From NCBI GenBank assembly GCA_024642485.1, contig JAHEAY010000004.1, positions 1 through 52,850 of the forward strand: a stretch of DNA of 52,850 bases. The letters are read 5' to 3'. Shown here piece after piece: positions 42,393-49,544 of the stretch (positions are counted from its first letter, which is position 1; each line of letters starts with the position of its first letter). Under the pieces are notes generated by a model that saw only the letters and a list, made by a program, of their open reading frames with translations, did no database searches and had not been told where the DNA came from. This DNA is from Cytophagaceae bacterium. Its GTDB lineage: Bacteria > Bacteroidota > Bacteroidia > Cytophagales > Spirosomataceae. Made by a program: the position numbers and the translations under genes.

Positions 42393-43661
42393 ATGAATGA
42401 ACTTAACATGGCCGTTATTTGGAAGAATCGACGCTTCCAACAAAATCCCCAACTCACAACGGGGGAATCTATTCAAATCATTTCTCCGGGAATTGAGAAC
42501 AGCCATGCCGGCGCGGATTTTCAGCATGCACGAATTCGAATCGACGGGATTGAATGGGTTGGTGCGGTAGAATTACATGTCAAGGCATCCGACTGGCTTT
42601 TGCACCGACACGATGCAGACAAAAGCTACGAAAATGTCATTTTGCATGTCGTTTGGGAAGACAATCAGACCATCCAATATGAAGCTGGGAAGCCAATTCC
42701 CACACTTTGTCTTTCAAAATGGGTGCAAAAAGATCAAGTCGAGAGCAGCCCCTCAAGTCAACATCCTTTGGCATGTCATGCAATTTTCGAATCGGTTTCA
42801 TGGAATATCAAATCGGATATGATTAACCAAATGATTCAAGCGCGCATGCTTGGTAAATACAATGACATGCGTAAAATTTTGATTGAAAATAAAGGCGATT
42901 GGGAGGAAGCCTTTTACATTTCACTAGCCAAAAGTTTTGGATTCTCGCTGAATGCGGAACCCATGCTTAGACTGGCAAGAAGTTTGCCTTTGAAACTCAT
43001 CTTGCTCTACCGCGATCGACATGTTGGGATTGAAGCAGCGCTGTTTGGAATTGCCGGATTATTAGAAGAACCCATTCAAGATGAATACCAATTCGAACTC
43101 AGGCGCGAATACATTCATCTGAAGAAAAAACATGCTTGGTCCGAAAGCCACTTGCAAAAATCGGATTGGAAAATGCTGCGGCTCCGACCGGCCAATTTCC
43201 CGCAGATTCGTTTGGCGCAATTCGCAGAAATCATTCGGGCCAACTGCGCCCTTATATCCCTGTTGCTCGAAATGCAGGAATTGAAAACGATCCAACAACT
43301 TTTTGAGATTCCATTAGAAGGATATTGGGGCAACCATGTCCAATTTGGCAAAAAAAGTGCGCCGCATCATACGCGTTTGGGAGCTAGCGCCTTTCAATCC
43401 ATTTGTATTAATACGCTCATTCCCATGTTGATTTGTTACAGCCGAGAACGAAATCAGCCACAATACGAGCAAAAGGCTTGGCGCTGGTTGGCAGAACTAC
43501 ATGGCGAAAACAATCAAATAACTCGCTATTTCAGTTCAATCGGACTTCCCATCAAAACCGCGCGCGAATCACAAGCCTGCATTCACTGGTATCGAAATTT
43601 TTGTGAAAAGAAAAAATGCTTGCAATGCGCCGTGGGACAGGCGATTCTTACTCCGATTTAA
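42393..43661 (+). CDS. DUF2851-family protein of unknown function
   Basis: 422 residues, soluble. The family hallmark block is clear in the first 100 residues: IISPGIENSHAGADFQHARI, GAVELHVKASDWLLHRH, YENVILHVVWEDN. The C-terminus ends with two conserved cysteines (FCEKKKCLQCAVGQ). Length fits. DUF2851 is widespread in Bacteroidota with no known function. The V-E-L-H-V-K segment after an Asp-Phe recalls a PD-(D/E)XK nuclease core, a weak inference. The last 14 bases overlap the convergent GH43 gene, so the two ends cannot carry a normal terminator between them. Confidence 0.88.
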   Translation: MNELNMAVIWKNRRFQQNPQLTTGESIQIISPGIENSHAGADFQHARIRIDGIEWVGAVELHVKASDWLLHRHDADKSYENVILHVVWEDNQTIQYEAGKPIPTLCLSKWVQKDQVESSPSSQHPLACHAIFESVSWNIKSDMINQMIQARMLGKYNDMRKILIENKGDWEEAFYISLAKSFGFSLNAEPMLRLARSLPLKLILLYRDRHVGIEAALFGIAGLLEEPIQDEYQFELRREYIHLKKKHAWSESHLQKSDWKMLRLRPANFPQIRLAQFAEIIRANCALISLLLEMQELKTIQQLFEIPLEGYWGNHVQFGKKSAPHHTRLGASAFQSICINTLIPMLICYSRERNQPQYEQKAWRWLAELHGENNQITRYFSSIGLPIKTARESQACIHWYRNFCEKKKCLQCAVGQAILTPI

Positions 43662-45390
43662 TCACTGGACCGCGAACACCTATGCCATTTTCATTGAAAA
43701 CCTCGATTTGAAAATAATAGGTTCGGGCTTTATCCATGGATTTGAAATAATATTCATTCGCCCCAAATACCTGCACAGAAGTATATAATTTATCCGGCGA
43801 AATACCCGAATAAACCACATAACCCGTCGCATTGCTTATATGCCCCCATTTCAACCAAGCACTTCGTTTGTCATGATCCCCTCGCAAAACAATTAAATCC
43901 TTCACAACGCTAGGTTTTTTCCCATGCCCAAAACCAAAAACGCGCAAACCGCTAATTGCAAATTTACCCGCAGCCATGTGTTTATTCGTCAACCGAATAA
44001 ACCGAGCTTCGATGGGTTTGGCCAATTCCACATAGTCGTGCGGAACATCCTTTTTGTTGGTGGATTTATCTACAGCCACAGACCAGCGTTTTCCATCCAA
44101 ACTAGACTCAATGACATATTGATGATAGATACCCGAAATCTTACCTAGAAACGATGAATCAACATCCTGATCGGCATAATTTACCTGAATCGCACGAACG
44201 GTCGAAACCTCTCCTAAATCGGATTCGATAAACTCGCCTGCTTTGGCAGATTTCGCCGACCAATATGTCTTCATTTGTTCATCCACCGCGTAATTAGCAC
44301 CATAACCTGGAAGACTCGATGACACACGGACAGGTTTATTGTAATTCAACAGCATCCATCCAGTAAATAAATCGCGTGGGTTTTCCACTCGGGCCATAGG
44401 CATCCGATGCGGATAATCCCCATAAGCCGTGTTCGTGTACAAAATACCATCGGCATCAAAAGCCGTAGGCCATAAACCCAAGCGACGTTCAAAACTATTT
44501 TTCACAGCAATGGTAATCGTGGACACATGCCACCAATTCCCGTATTGACCTTCAAAAGTTGCCCCATGGCCTGCACCACGCGTAAATCCGCCCGGCTTAA
44601 ATGAAAAAGGATTGTGAGCCTGATAAGTAAAGGGCCCAAAAGGCTTATCAGAGGTATAAACCCCATCCCCATAAGAAGAAAATTCCGTCCCAGGAGCTCC
44701 ATATTGCAAATAATATTTCCCCTTGTATTTATTCATCCAAGCCCCTTCCATGAATGGCTTGAGGAAGGTATTATCTTGGTATTCACCGAAGCGCTCCCAG
44801 CCATGAATATCATCATGCAAACGAATTAATTCATGCCGCTCGCCGATTGGTTGTAAGGTTTTACGATCGATTTCCTGGCCGTACATCGGATAGGTATTGC
44901 TCGATCCGTGGTATAAATAAACTCGTTTATCATCATCCTCAAAAAAGGCAGGATCCCAAGCCCCAGCCGTAAAGGCATGAACCGCTTCTTTCCAGTTATC
45001 CGTTTGGGGATGCTGGCTATACCACAAGGTAAAGTTTTTTTCATAGGTAGAACCGATGACCAACAGACTATCCCCTAACGTCAAAGTAGCAGGCGCACAA
45101 AGTTCGTCATACACTTTGTGATAGGGCTGTAAAAACTTACGTGGGACGAACTTCCAATCGACCATATCGGAACTCACCCAATAGCCCCATTGATTGGTCG
45201 AAAACAGATAATATTGATTTTTGAAAAACGAGATCACGGGATCCGCTGTTGCCCGGTGCCTTCCTTGTTCAGAAAAATTAGGAATGGGGGTAAAACCATA
45301 ATCCAAATTCATGGGATTGCAATAGGTTTTTTGGCCCAAAGACATAAATGAAATTCCACAAAGGAATATCACGACGAAAACATTTTTCAT
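43648..45390 (-). CDS. Exported GH43-family glycoside hydrolase with discoidin and fibronectin III-like domains
   Basis: 580 residues. Signal peptide (FMSLGQ cleavage region near residue 20). Residues ~25-335 are a five-bladed propeller of glycoside hydrolase family 43: base Asp50 (RATADPVISF), modulator Asp146 (AGAWDPAFF) and acid Glu215 (MEGAWMN) are all in place. Residues ~345-485 form an F5/8 type C (discoidin, CBM32-like) domain (YAVDEQMKTYWSAKSAKAGE, SSLDGKRWSVA). Residues ~490-578 are fibronectin III-like. Family 43 acts on arabinans, xylans or galactans. It is secreted and probably surface-bound. No SusCD pair adjoins it. Confidence 0.92.
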   Translation of the reverse strand: MKNVFVVIFLCGISFMSLGQKTYCNPMNLDYGFTPIPNFSEQGRHRATADPVISFFKNQYYLFSTNQWGYWVSSDMVDWKFVPRKFLQPYHKVYDELCAPATLTLGDSLLVIGSTYEKNFTLWYSQHPQTDNWKEAVHAFTAGAWDPAFFEDDDKRVYLYHGSSNTYPMYGQEIDRKTLQPIGERHELIRLHDDIHGWERFGEYQDNTFLKPFMEGAWMNKYKGKYYLQYGAPGTEFSSYGDGVYTSDKPFGPFTYQAHNPFSFKPGGFTRGAGHGATFEGQYGNWWHVSTITIAVKNSFERRLGLWPTAFDADGILYTNTAYGDYPHRMPMARVENPRDLFTGWMLLNYNKPVRVSSSLPGYGANYAVDEQMKTYWSAKSAKAGEFIESDLGEVSTVRAIQVNYADQDVDSSFLGKISGIYHQYVIESSLDGKRWSVAVDKSTNKKDVPHDYVELAKPIEARFIRLTNKHMAAGKFAISGLRVFGFGHGKKPSVVKDLIVLRGDHDKRSAWLKWGHISNATGYVVYSGISPDKLYTSVQVFGANEYYFKSMDKARTYYFQIEVFNENGIGVRGPVIKSE

Positions 45391-45403
45391 AGTTAATTAG
45401 TAT

Positions 45404-45411
45404 TAATTTTG
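45404..45411 (+). promoter_or_regulatory. Candidate -7 box TAATTTTG for the CrtW-like gene
   Basis: Exact TAnnTTTG match. It overlaps the potential TTG start at 45409, which argues that translation starts further on, at GTG 45430. Confidence 0.5.
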
Positions 45412-45429
45412 ACCATCAGTCAAAAACAG

Positions 45430-46128
45430 GTGAACAAAGTAAACAATTTTACGGGATTATTTTGGGCTTTTGCCCTCCTGACGCTTTGGTCGGCACATTT
45501 GACCTATATGCTCTTGCATCCTATGGACTTTCAATCGCCTTGGACCTACTTGCATATTTTAATTCAAACACATTTATACACAGGCTTATTTATTACCTCT
45601 CATGATGCAATTCATGGGGTAGTTTCCCCCGATTATCCGAAATTGAATCATGCGATTGGCTGGGTTTGCGCGACACTTTTTGCCTTTAATAATTATGCTG
45701 TGTTGCGCAAGAAGCATCATTGGCACCACGATTATGTTAATACTTCCCTGGACCCCGATGTCCATCAGGGTAACTTTTTCATTTGGTGGTTTAAGTTTAT
45801 GTGGCAATACGTCACCTGGCAACAAATTTTAGCTATGGCGATTGCATACAATGTGTTGAAAATTTGGATACCTATGGAAAACCTAATTGTCTATTGGGAA
45901 GTGCCAGCGATTTTAAGTACACTCCAATTATTCTTTTTCGGCACCTATTTACCACACCGTGGTGAACATGCACCTGAAAACAAAACGCAATCAAGAAGTC
46001 AAAAGCGCAATCACATCTGGGCCTTTATTTCCTGTTACTTTTTTGGTTATCATTATGAACACCATGCACATCCCTATTTAGCTTGGTGGAAATTGCCTGA
46101 AGCCAAAGATTATAAGCCCTCAAGGTAA
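45430..46128 (+). CDS. crtW: CrtW-type beta-carotene ketolase (fatty-acid-desaturase superfamily)
   Basis: 232 residues from GTG 45430 (TTG 45409 is an alternative seven codons earlier; there is no ATG in this region). Three His boxes: HDAIH (58-62), HHWHHD (96-101) and HYEHHAHP (208-215), which bind the di-iron centre. [20 protein letters not shown] and [11 protein letters not shown] follow the pattern of bacterial carotenoid 4-ketolases (CrtW) more closely than that of fatty-acid desaturases, and the short length fits. About four to six membrane segments. It would add keto groups to carotenoids (echinenone, canthaxanthin). No other carotenoid gene is adjacent. A beta-carotene hydroxylase or desaturase is the alternative. 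Confidence 0.72.
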   Translation: MNKVNNFTGLFWAFALLTLWSAHLTYMLLHPMDFQSPWTYLHILIQTHLYTGLFITSHDAIHGVVSPDYPKLNHAIGWVCATLFAFNNYAVLRKKHHWHHDYVNTSLDPDVHQGNFFIWWFKFMWQYVTWQQILAMAIAYNVLKIWIPMENLIVYWEVPAILSTLQLFFFGTYLPHRGEHAPENKTQSRSQKRNHIWAFISCYFFGYHYEHHAHPYLAWWKLPEAKDYKPSR

Positions 46129-46149
46129 ACAAGAAGCCAATTTATTTTC

Positions 46150-46157
46150 TAAATTTG
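46150..46157 (+). promoter_or_regulatory. Candidate -7 box TAAATTTG for pyrH-frr
   Basis: Exact TAnnTTTG match 24 bases before the pyrH ATG at 46181, in the 52-base gap after the CrtW-like gene. Confidence 0.55.
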
Positions 46158-46180
46158 CACCGCATAAATCTCAACAACAC

Positions 46181-46891
46181 ATGAAAGAAACCAAATACAA
46201 ACGTATCCTTTTAAAACTTTCAGGTGAGGCATTGTCGACCAAAGACGAGGTAATTGACCCTGTCATTTTAGGCCAATATGCCGCCGAAATCAAAAAAGTA
46301 CATGATTTAGGTGTTGAGGTTGCCATAGTAATCGGCGGAGGAAATATTTTCCGGGGTGCTAGTGCTGCGAAAGCTGGCATTGACCGCGTTCAAGGTGATT
46401 ACATGGGAATGCTTGCCACAGTTATCAATGGCATGGCGGTTCAAGCAGCATTAGAAAAACAAGGATTGTACACACGGATGATGACGGCTTTAAAAGTGGA
46501 AGCAGTTTGCGAACCTTTTATTCGTCGGAGAGCAATTCGCCACCTTGAAAAAGGACGCATTGTCATCTTTGGTGCAGGAACGGGTAACCCCTATTTCACA
46601 ACAGACTCAACAGCCTCTTTGCGTGCGATTGAAGTAGAAGCAGATGTCGTTTTAAAAGGTACACGTGTAGATGGCGTTTATACGGCAGATCCGGAAAAAG
46701 ACCCAACGGCAACACGCTTTACCCAATTGAGCTTTTCAGATGCTATTCAAAAAGGCTTGAAAATTATGGATACCACGGCATTTACCTTATGCCAAGAAAA
46801 TAAATTACCCATTATCGTTTTTGATATGAACAAAGAAGGCAATTTAGCCGACCTAGTTTCGGGAGAAGATGTAGGAACATTAATTAGCTAA
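46181..46891 (+). CDS. pyrH: UMP kinase
   Basis: 236 residues, amino-acid-kinase fold. It phosphorylates UMP to UDP in pyrimidine nucleotide synthesis. [12 protein letters not shown] at the N-terminus, [11 protein letters not shown], the UMP-binding [49 protein letters not shown] (read in parts) and [12 protein letters not shown] are the standard motifs. Hexameric and GTP-regulated in other bacteria. frr follows 6 bases downstream, the usual bacterial pairing. Confidence 0.97.
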   Translation: MKETKYKRILLKLSGEALSTKDEVIDPVILGQYAAEIKKVHDLGVEVAIVIGGGNIFRGASAAKAGIDRVQGDYMGMLATVINGMAVQAALEKQGLYTRMMTALKVEAVCEPFIRRRAIRHLEKGRIVIFGAGTGNPYFTTDSTASLRAIEVEADVVLKGTRVDGVYTADPEKDPTATRFTQLSFSDAIQKGLKIMDTTAFTLCQENKLPIIVFDMNKEGNLADLVSGEDVGTLIS

Positions 46892-46897
46892 TACCCA

Positions 46898-47458
46898 ATG
46901 GAAGAAATTGAATTTTATATTGATGCGACCCAAGAAACCATGGAGGGCGCCATTAAACACTTAAATATTGAGCTTTCTAAAATACGTGCAGGCAAAGCAA
47001 GCACGTCCATGTTGGATGGTTTAATGATTGATTATTATGGAATGGCTACACCGATTTCGGGAGCAGCTTCCATCACCACACCTGATGCGCGGACGATTGC
47101 CATCAAACCATTCGAAAAAGGAATTTTCGGAGAGATTGAAAAAGCGATTCGTAATTCAAACTTGGGATTAAATCCTATGAATGACGGGGAAACGATTCGT
47201 TTGGCAATTCCACCGTTGACAGAGGAGCGTCGCCGTGATTTGGTTAAACGTGTGAAGCAAGAAATTGAAGTAGCGAAAATCAATATTCGCAATGCCCGTC
47301 AAGACGGAAACAATAGCATCAAAAAATTAAAAGGTGAAGGAGTTTCGGAAGATGCAATTAAAACCGCCGAAGATAAAATCCAAAAAATCACAGATGGATT
47401 TGTAGCCAAAATCGATCAGATATTTGTCGAAAAAGAAAAAGATATCATGGTGGTTTAA
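46898..47458 (+). CDS. frr: Ribosome recycling factor
   Basis: 186 residues, the normal RRF length. It splits post-termination ribosomes together with EF-G. Conserved LSKIRAGKASTSML, DYYGMATPI, ITTPDARTIAIKPFEK, SNLGLNPMNDGETIRLAIPP and LTEERRRDLVKRVKQ are all present, and the C-terminal helix carries the IRNARQDGNN motif. It is the second gene of the pyrH-frr operon; the terminator at 47470 follows. Confidence 0.98.
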   Translation: MEEIEFYIDATQETMEGAIKHLNIELSKIRAGKASTSMLDGLMIDYYGMATPISGAASITTPDARTIAIKPFEKGIFGEIEKAIRNSNLGLNPMNDGETIRLAIPPLTEERRRDLVKRVKQEIEVAKINIRNARQDGNNSIKKLKGEGVSEDAIKTAEDKIQKITDGFVAKIDQIFVEKEKDIMVV

Positions 47459-47469
47459 TCACCCTTTAC

Positions 47470-47500
47470 AAAAGCCTGGTGGAAACATCAGGCTTTTTTT
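47470..47500. terminator. Bidirectional intrinsic terminator between frr and the patatin gene
   Basis: Stem AAAAGCCTGGTG / CATCAGGCTTTT (12 pairs, one G-T) with loop GAAA and a T-tract. It serves frr. The right arm contains the patatin stop codon (47488-47490), so the final patatin codons are part of the hairpin. Confidence 0.88.
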
Positions 47501-48417
47501 GTCTGGCCAACCTCATAGCCAATCTCCAACATCCGTCGAATGTCCAGCTTCGTGAAATGCTGAATATCAATCGATATGGGCTGCTCGGGCCGAATCGACT
47601 CAATCTTAACGCGCTGATAGCCTTGATAAGGACCTTCCATAACCACGGAACCATCAGCTGGCAAGGAATCATTGATCAAAATGGTTTCACGAAGATCTGC
47701 ATTAAGAATCTCATTGACTGCAATGTCCATCACACGATCAACTAAGGCAAGTAAATCGCCTGAATCAAAAAATCCTCCCTCGATGGCTTCTGGATGACAA
47801 CTGACACAGACAATGTTTTGCCCGCCATCATCCAATGCCCGACGAATCGGCGTAACGTCACGTAACCCTCCATCCAAATAGCTTCGACGATCCTCGCCAT
47901 TGATCTTTACGACCGGCATCAAAATAGGAACCGCAGATGATGCCATTAAATATTCCATAAATTCGGGCGTACTTGGGTCAACATAATGAATACGCCCCTC
48001 CATGATATTCACTGCTCCAATTTTTAGACCAACTGGACTCGCGTGAAGATTACGATCAGAAATCACCTCATACATAAGTTCACGCAATGGTTGCGTAGAA
48101 ACCAAGCCTTTGAATTTTTTTGTTAAAGCAGTCCAACCTAATTCGAAAATTGATAAGGGCTTCGATAGGCAGTCGGGACGCGTGATGCGCGTTTCCCAAA
48201 AATCCCATAAATCATCCGCGGCTTGTTTGAACGAAATGGCCTGCCCTGCTAATTGCTGTTGGCCTAAGGCATTGACTAAAAATGCAGCATTTAAACTACC
48301 AGCAGAAATCCCATAAATAACATCCGGCTGAAAACCATTTTCGGCCAATGCTTTGATGACACCCGCCTGAAATGCTCCTTTGACGGAACCTCCAGCTAAG
48401 ACCAACATGTTACTCAT
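47488..48417 (-). CDS. Patatin-like phospholipase
   Basis: 309 residues. The Ser-Asp dyad motifs are intact: oxyanion GGSVKGAF, nucleophile elbow GISAGSLNAA (G-x-S-x-G) and catalytic DGGLRDVTP (DG-G). Patatins hydrolyse acyl chains from phospholipids or glycolipids. No signal peptide, so it is cytoplasmic or membrane-associated. Start ATG 48417; a second in-frame ATG at 48408 would also work. The gene converges on frr and its stop lies in the shared terminator. The 100-base gap to the divergent polyprenyl synthetase holds both promoters. Confidence 0.93.
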   Translation of the reverse strand: MSNMLVLAGGSVKGAFQAGVIKALAENGFQPDVIYGISAGSLNAAFLVNALGQQQLAGQAISFKQAADDLWDFWETRITRPDCLSKPLSIFELGWTALTKKFKGLVSTQPLRELMYEVISDRNLHASPVGLKIGAVNIMEGRIHYVDPSTPEFMEYLMASSAVPILMPVVKINGEDRRSYLDGGLRDVTPIRRALDDGGQNIVCVSCHPEAIEGGFFDSGDLLALVDRVMDIAVNEILNADLRETILINDSLPADGSVVMEGPYQGYQRVKIESIRPEQPISIDIQHFTKLDIRRMLEIGYEVGQTKKA

Positions 48418-48517
48418 AAATTTCGCATTATTTAATTCTCAGGACTAATTTATCCCAAAATGTGATTAAATTTACACAATTTCCAAACGTGCCAAACAAG
48501 CACTCAAACTAATTTCT

Positions 48518-49492
48518 ATGTCCATTTCGCTTTCATCCATTCAGGCGCCCATCGAGGAACCCATGAAGGCATTTGAAGGGAAATTCAGGCAGTTCATGAA
48601 GACGAAAGTCATGCTGCTGGACACAATCATGAATTACATTGTCCAACGCAAAGGGAAGCAAATGCGTCCCATGTTCGTTTTTCTAACAGCAGGATGCGTG
48701 GGTAAAATTACCGAAAAAACATATCGAGGCGCAGCGCTCATCGAATTGCTTCACACGGCAACCTTGGTCCATGATGACGTCGTGGATGAATCGGATTACC
48801 GTCGGGGATTTTTCTCTATCAATGCCGTTTGGAAAAACAAAATTGCCGTACTCGTAGGTGACTATCTATTATCCAAAGGACTTTTACTTTCTGTAGACCA
48901 CAAGGATTTTGATTTATTAACGTCAGTTTCCACAGCCGTTCGTGAAATGGCCGAAGGGGAATTACTTCAAATTGAAAAAGCACGCAAATTAGATATCACC
49001 GAAGATGTCTATTTTGATATTATCCGTAAGAAAACAGCCACGCTTATCGCCGCATGCTGCGCAGTGGGCGTTCAATCGACCGATGCCGATGAAAAATATG
49101 TTGACATGGCGCATCAATTCGGAGAAAAGGTGGGTATTGCTTTTCAGATCAAAGATGACTTGTTTGATTATGGCGATGCCGAGATTGGGAAACCGCTAGG
49201 GATTGATATCAAAGAAAAGAAAATGACTTTGCCTTTGATTTATGCACTTCAAAACACGACACGTTCACTTCGGAAACAGATGATTAAAACCATCAAGAAC
49301 GATTCTGAGAATCCAGTTAAAGTGAAGGAGGTCATCGACTTTGTTAAATCAACCGGGGGAATTGCTTATGCAACACAGCGCATGCATGAATTTGCACAAG
49401 AAGCCCGTGAGATACTCCAACAGTTCCCGGATTCGGCTTACCGCACATCGCTTGGAAATCTACTCAATTACACAATTGAACGTAATAAATAA
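48518..49492 (+). CDS. Polyprenyl diphosphate synthase (trans-isoprenyl, IspB/octaprenyl type)
   Basis: 324 residues. First Asp-rich motif LVHDDVVDESDYRRG (DD-x2-D) and second FQIKDDLFDYGD bind the Mg-diphosphate; GKQMRPMFVFLTA carries the substrate-binding Arg. It elongates farnesyl or geranyl diphosphate with IPP. Chain length is not certain, but the length and context fit the side chain of menaquinone. A TAAATTTA box (48467-48474) about 44 bases upstream is one base off the consensus. Terminator at 49493 follows the stop at once. Confidence 0.95.
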   Translation: MSISLSSIQAPIEEPMKAFEGKFRQFMKTKVMLLDTIMNYIVQRKGKQMRPMFVFLTAGCVGKITEKTYRGAALIELLHTATLVHDDVVDESDYRRGFFSINAVWKNKIAVLVGDYLLSKGLLLSVDHKDFDLLTSVSTAVREMAEGELLQIEKARKLDITEDVYFDIIRKKTATLIAACCAVGVQSTDADEKYVDMAHQFGEKVGIAFQIKDDLFDYGDAEIGKPLGIDIKEKKMTLPLIYALQNTTRSLRKQMIKTIKNDSENPVKVKEVIDFVKSTGGIAYATQRMHEFAQEAREILQQFPDSAYRTSLGNLLNYTIERNK

Positions 49493-49522
49493 AAAAAGGA
49501 AGCCTTTACAGCTTCCTTTTTT
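49493..49522. terminator. Bidirectional intrinsic terminator between convergent genes
   Basis: Stem AAAAAGGAAGC / GCTTCCTTTTT with loop CTTTACA, directly after the polyprenyl synthase stop and 23 bases after the barrel-protein stop at 49545. Both strands carry T-tracts. Confidence 0.9.
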
Positions 49523-49544
49523 GTTTGAACTAGAAATCCACAGT

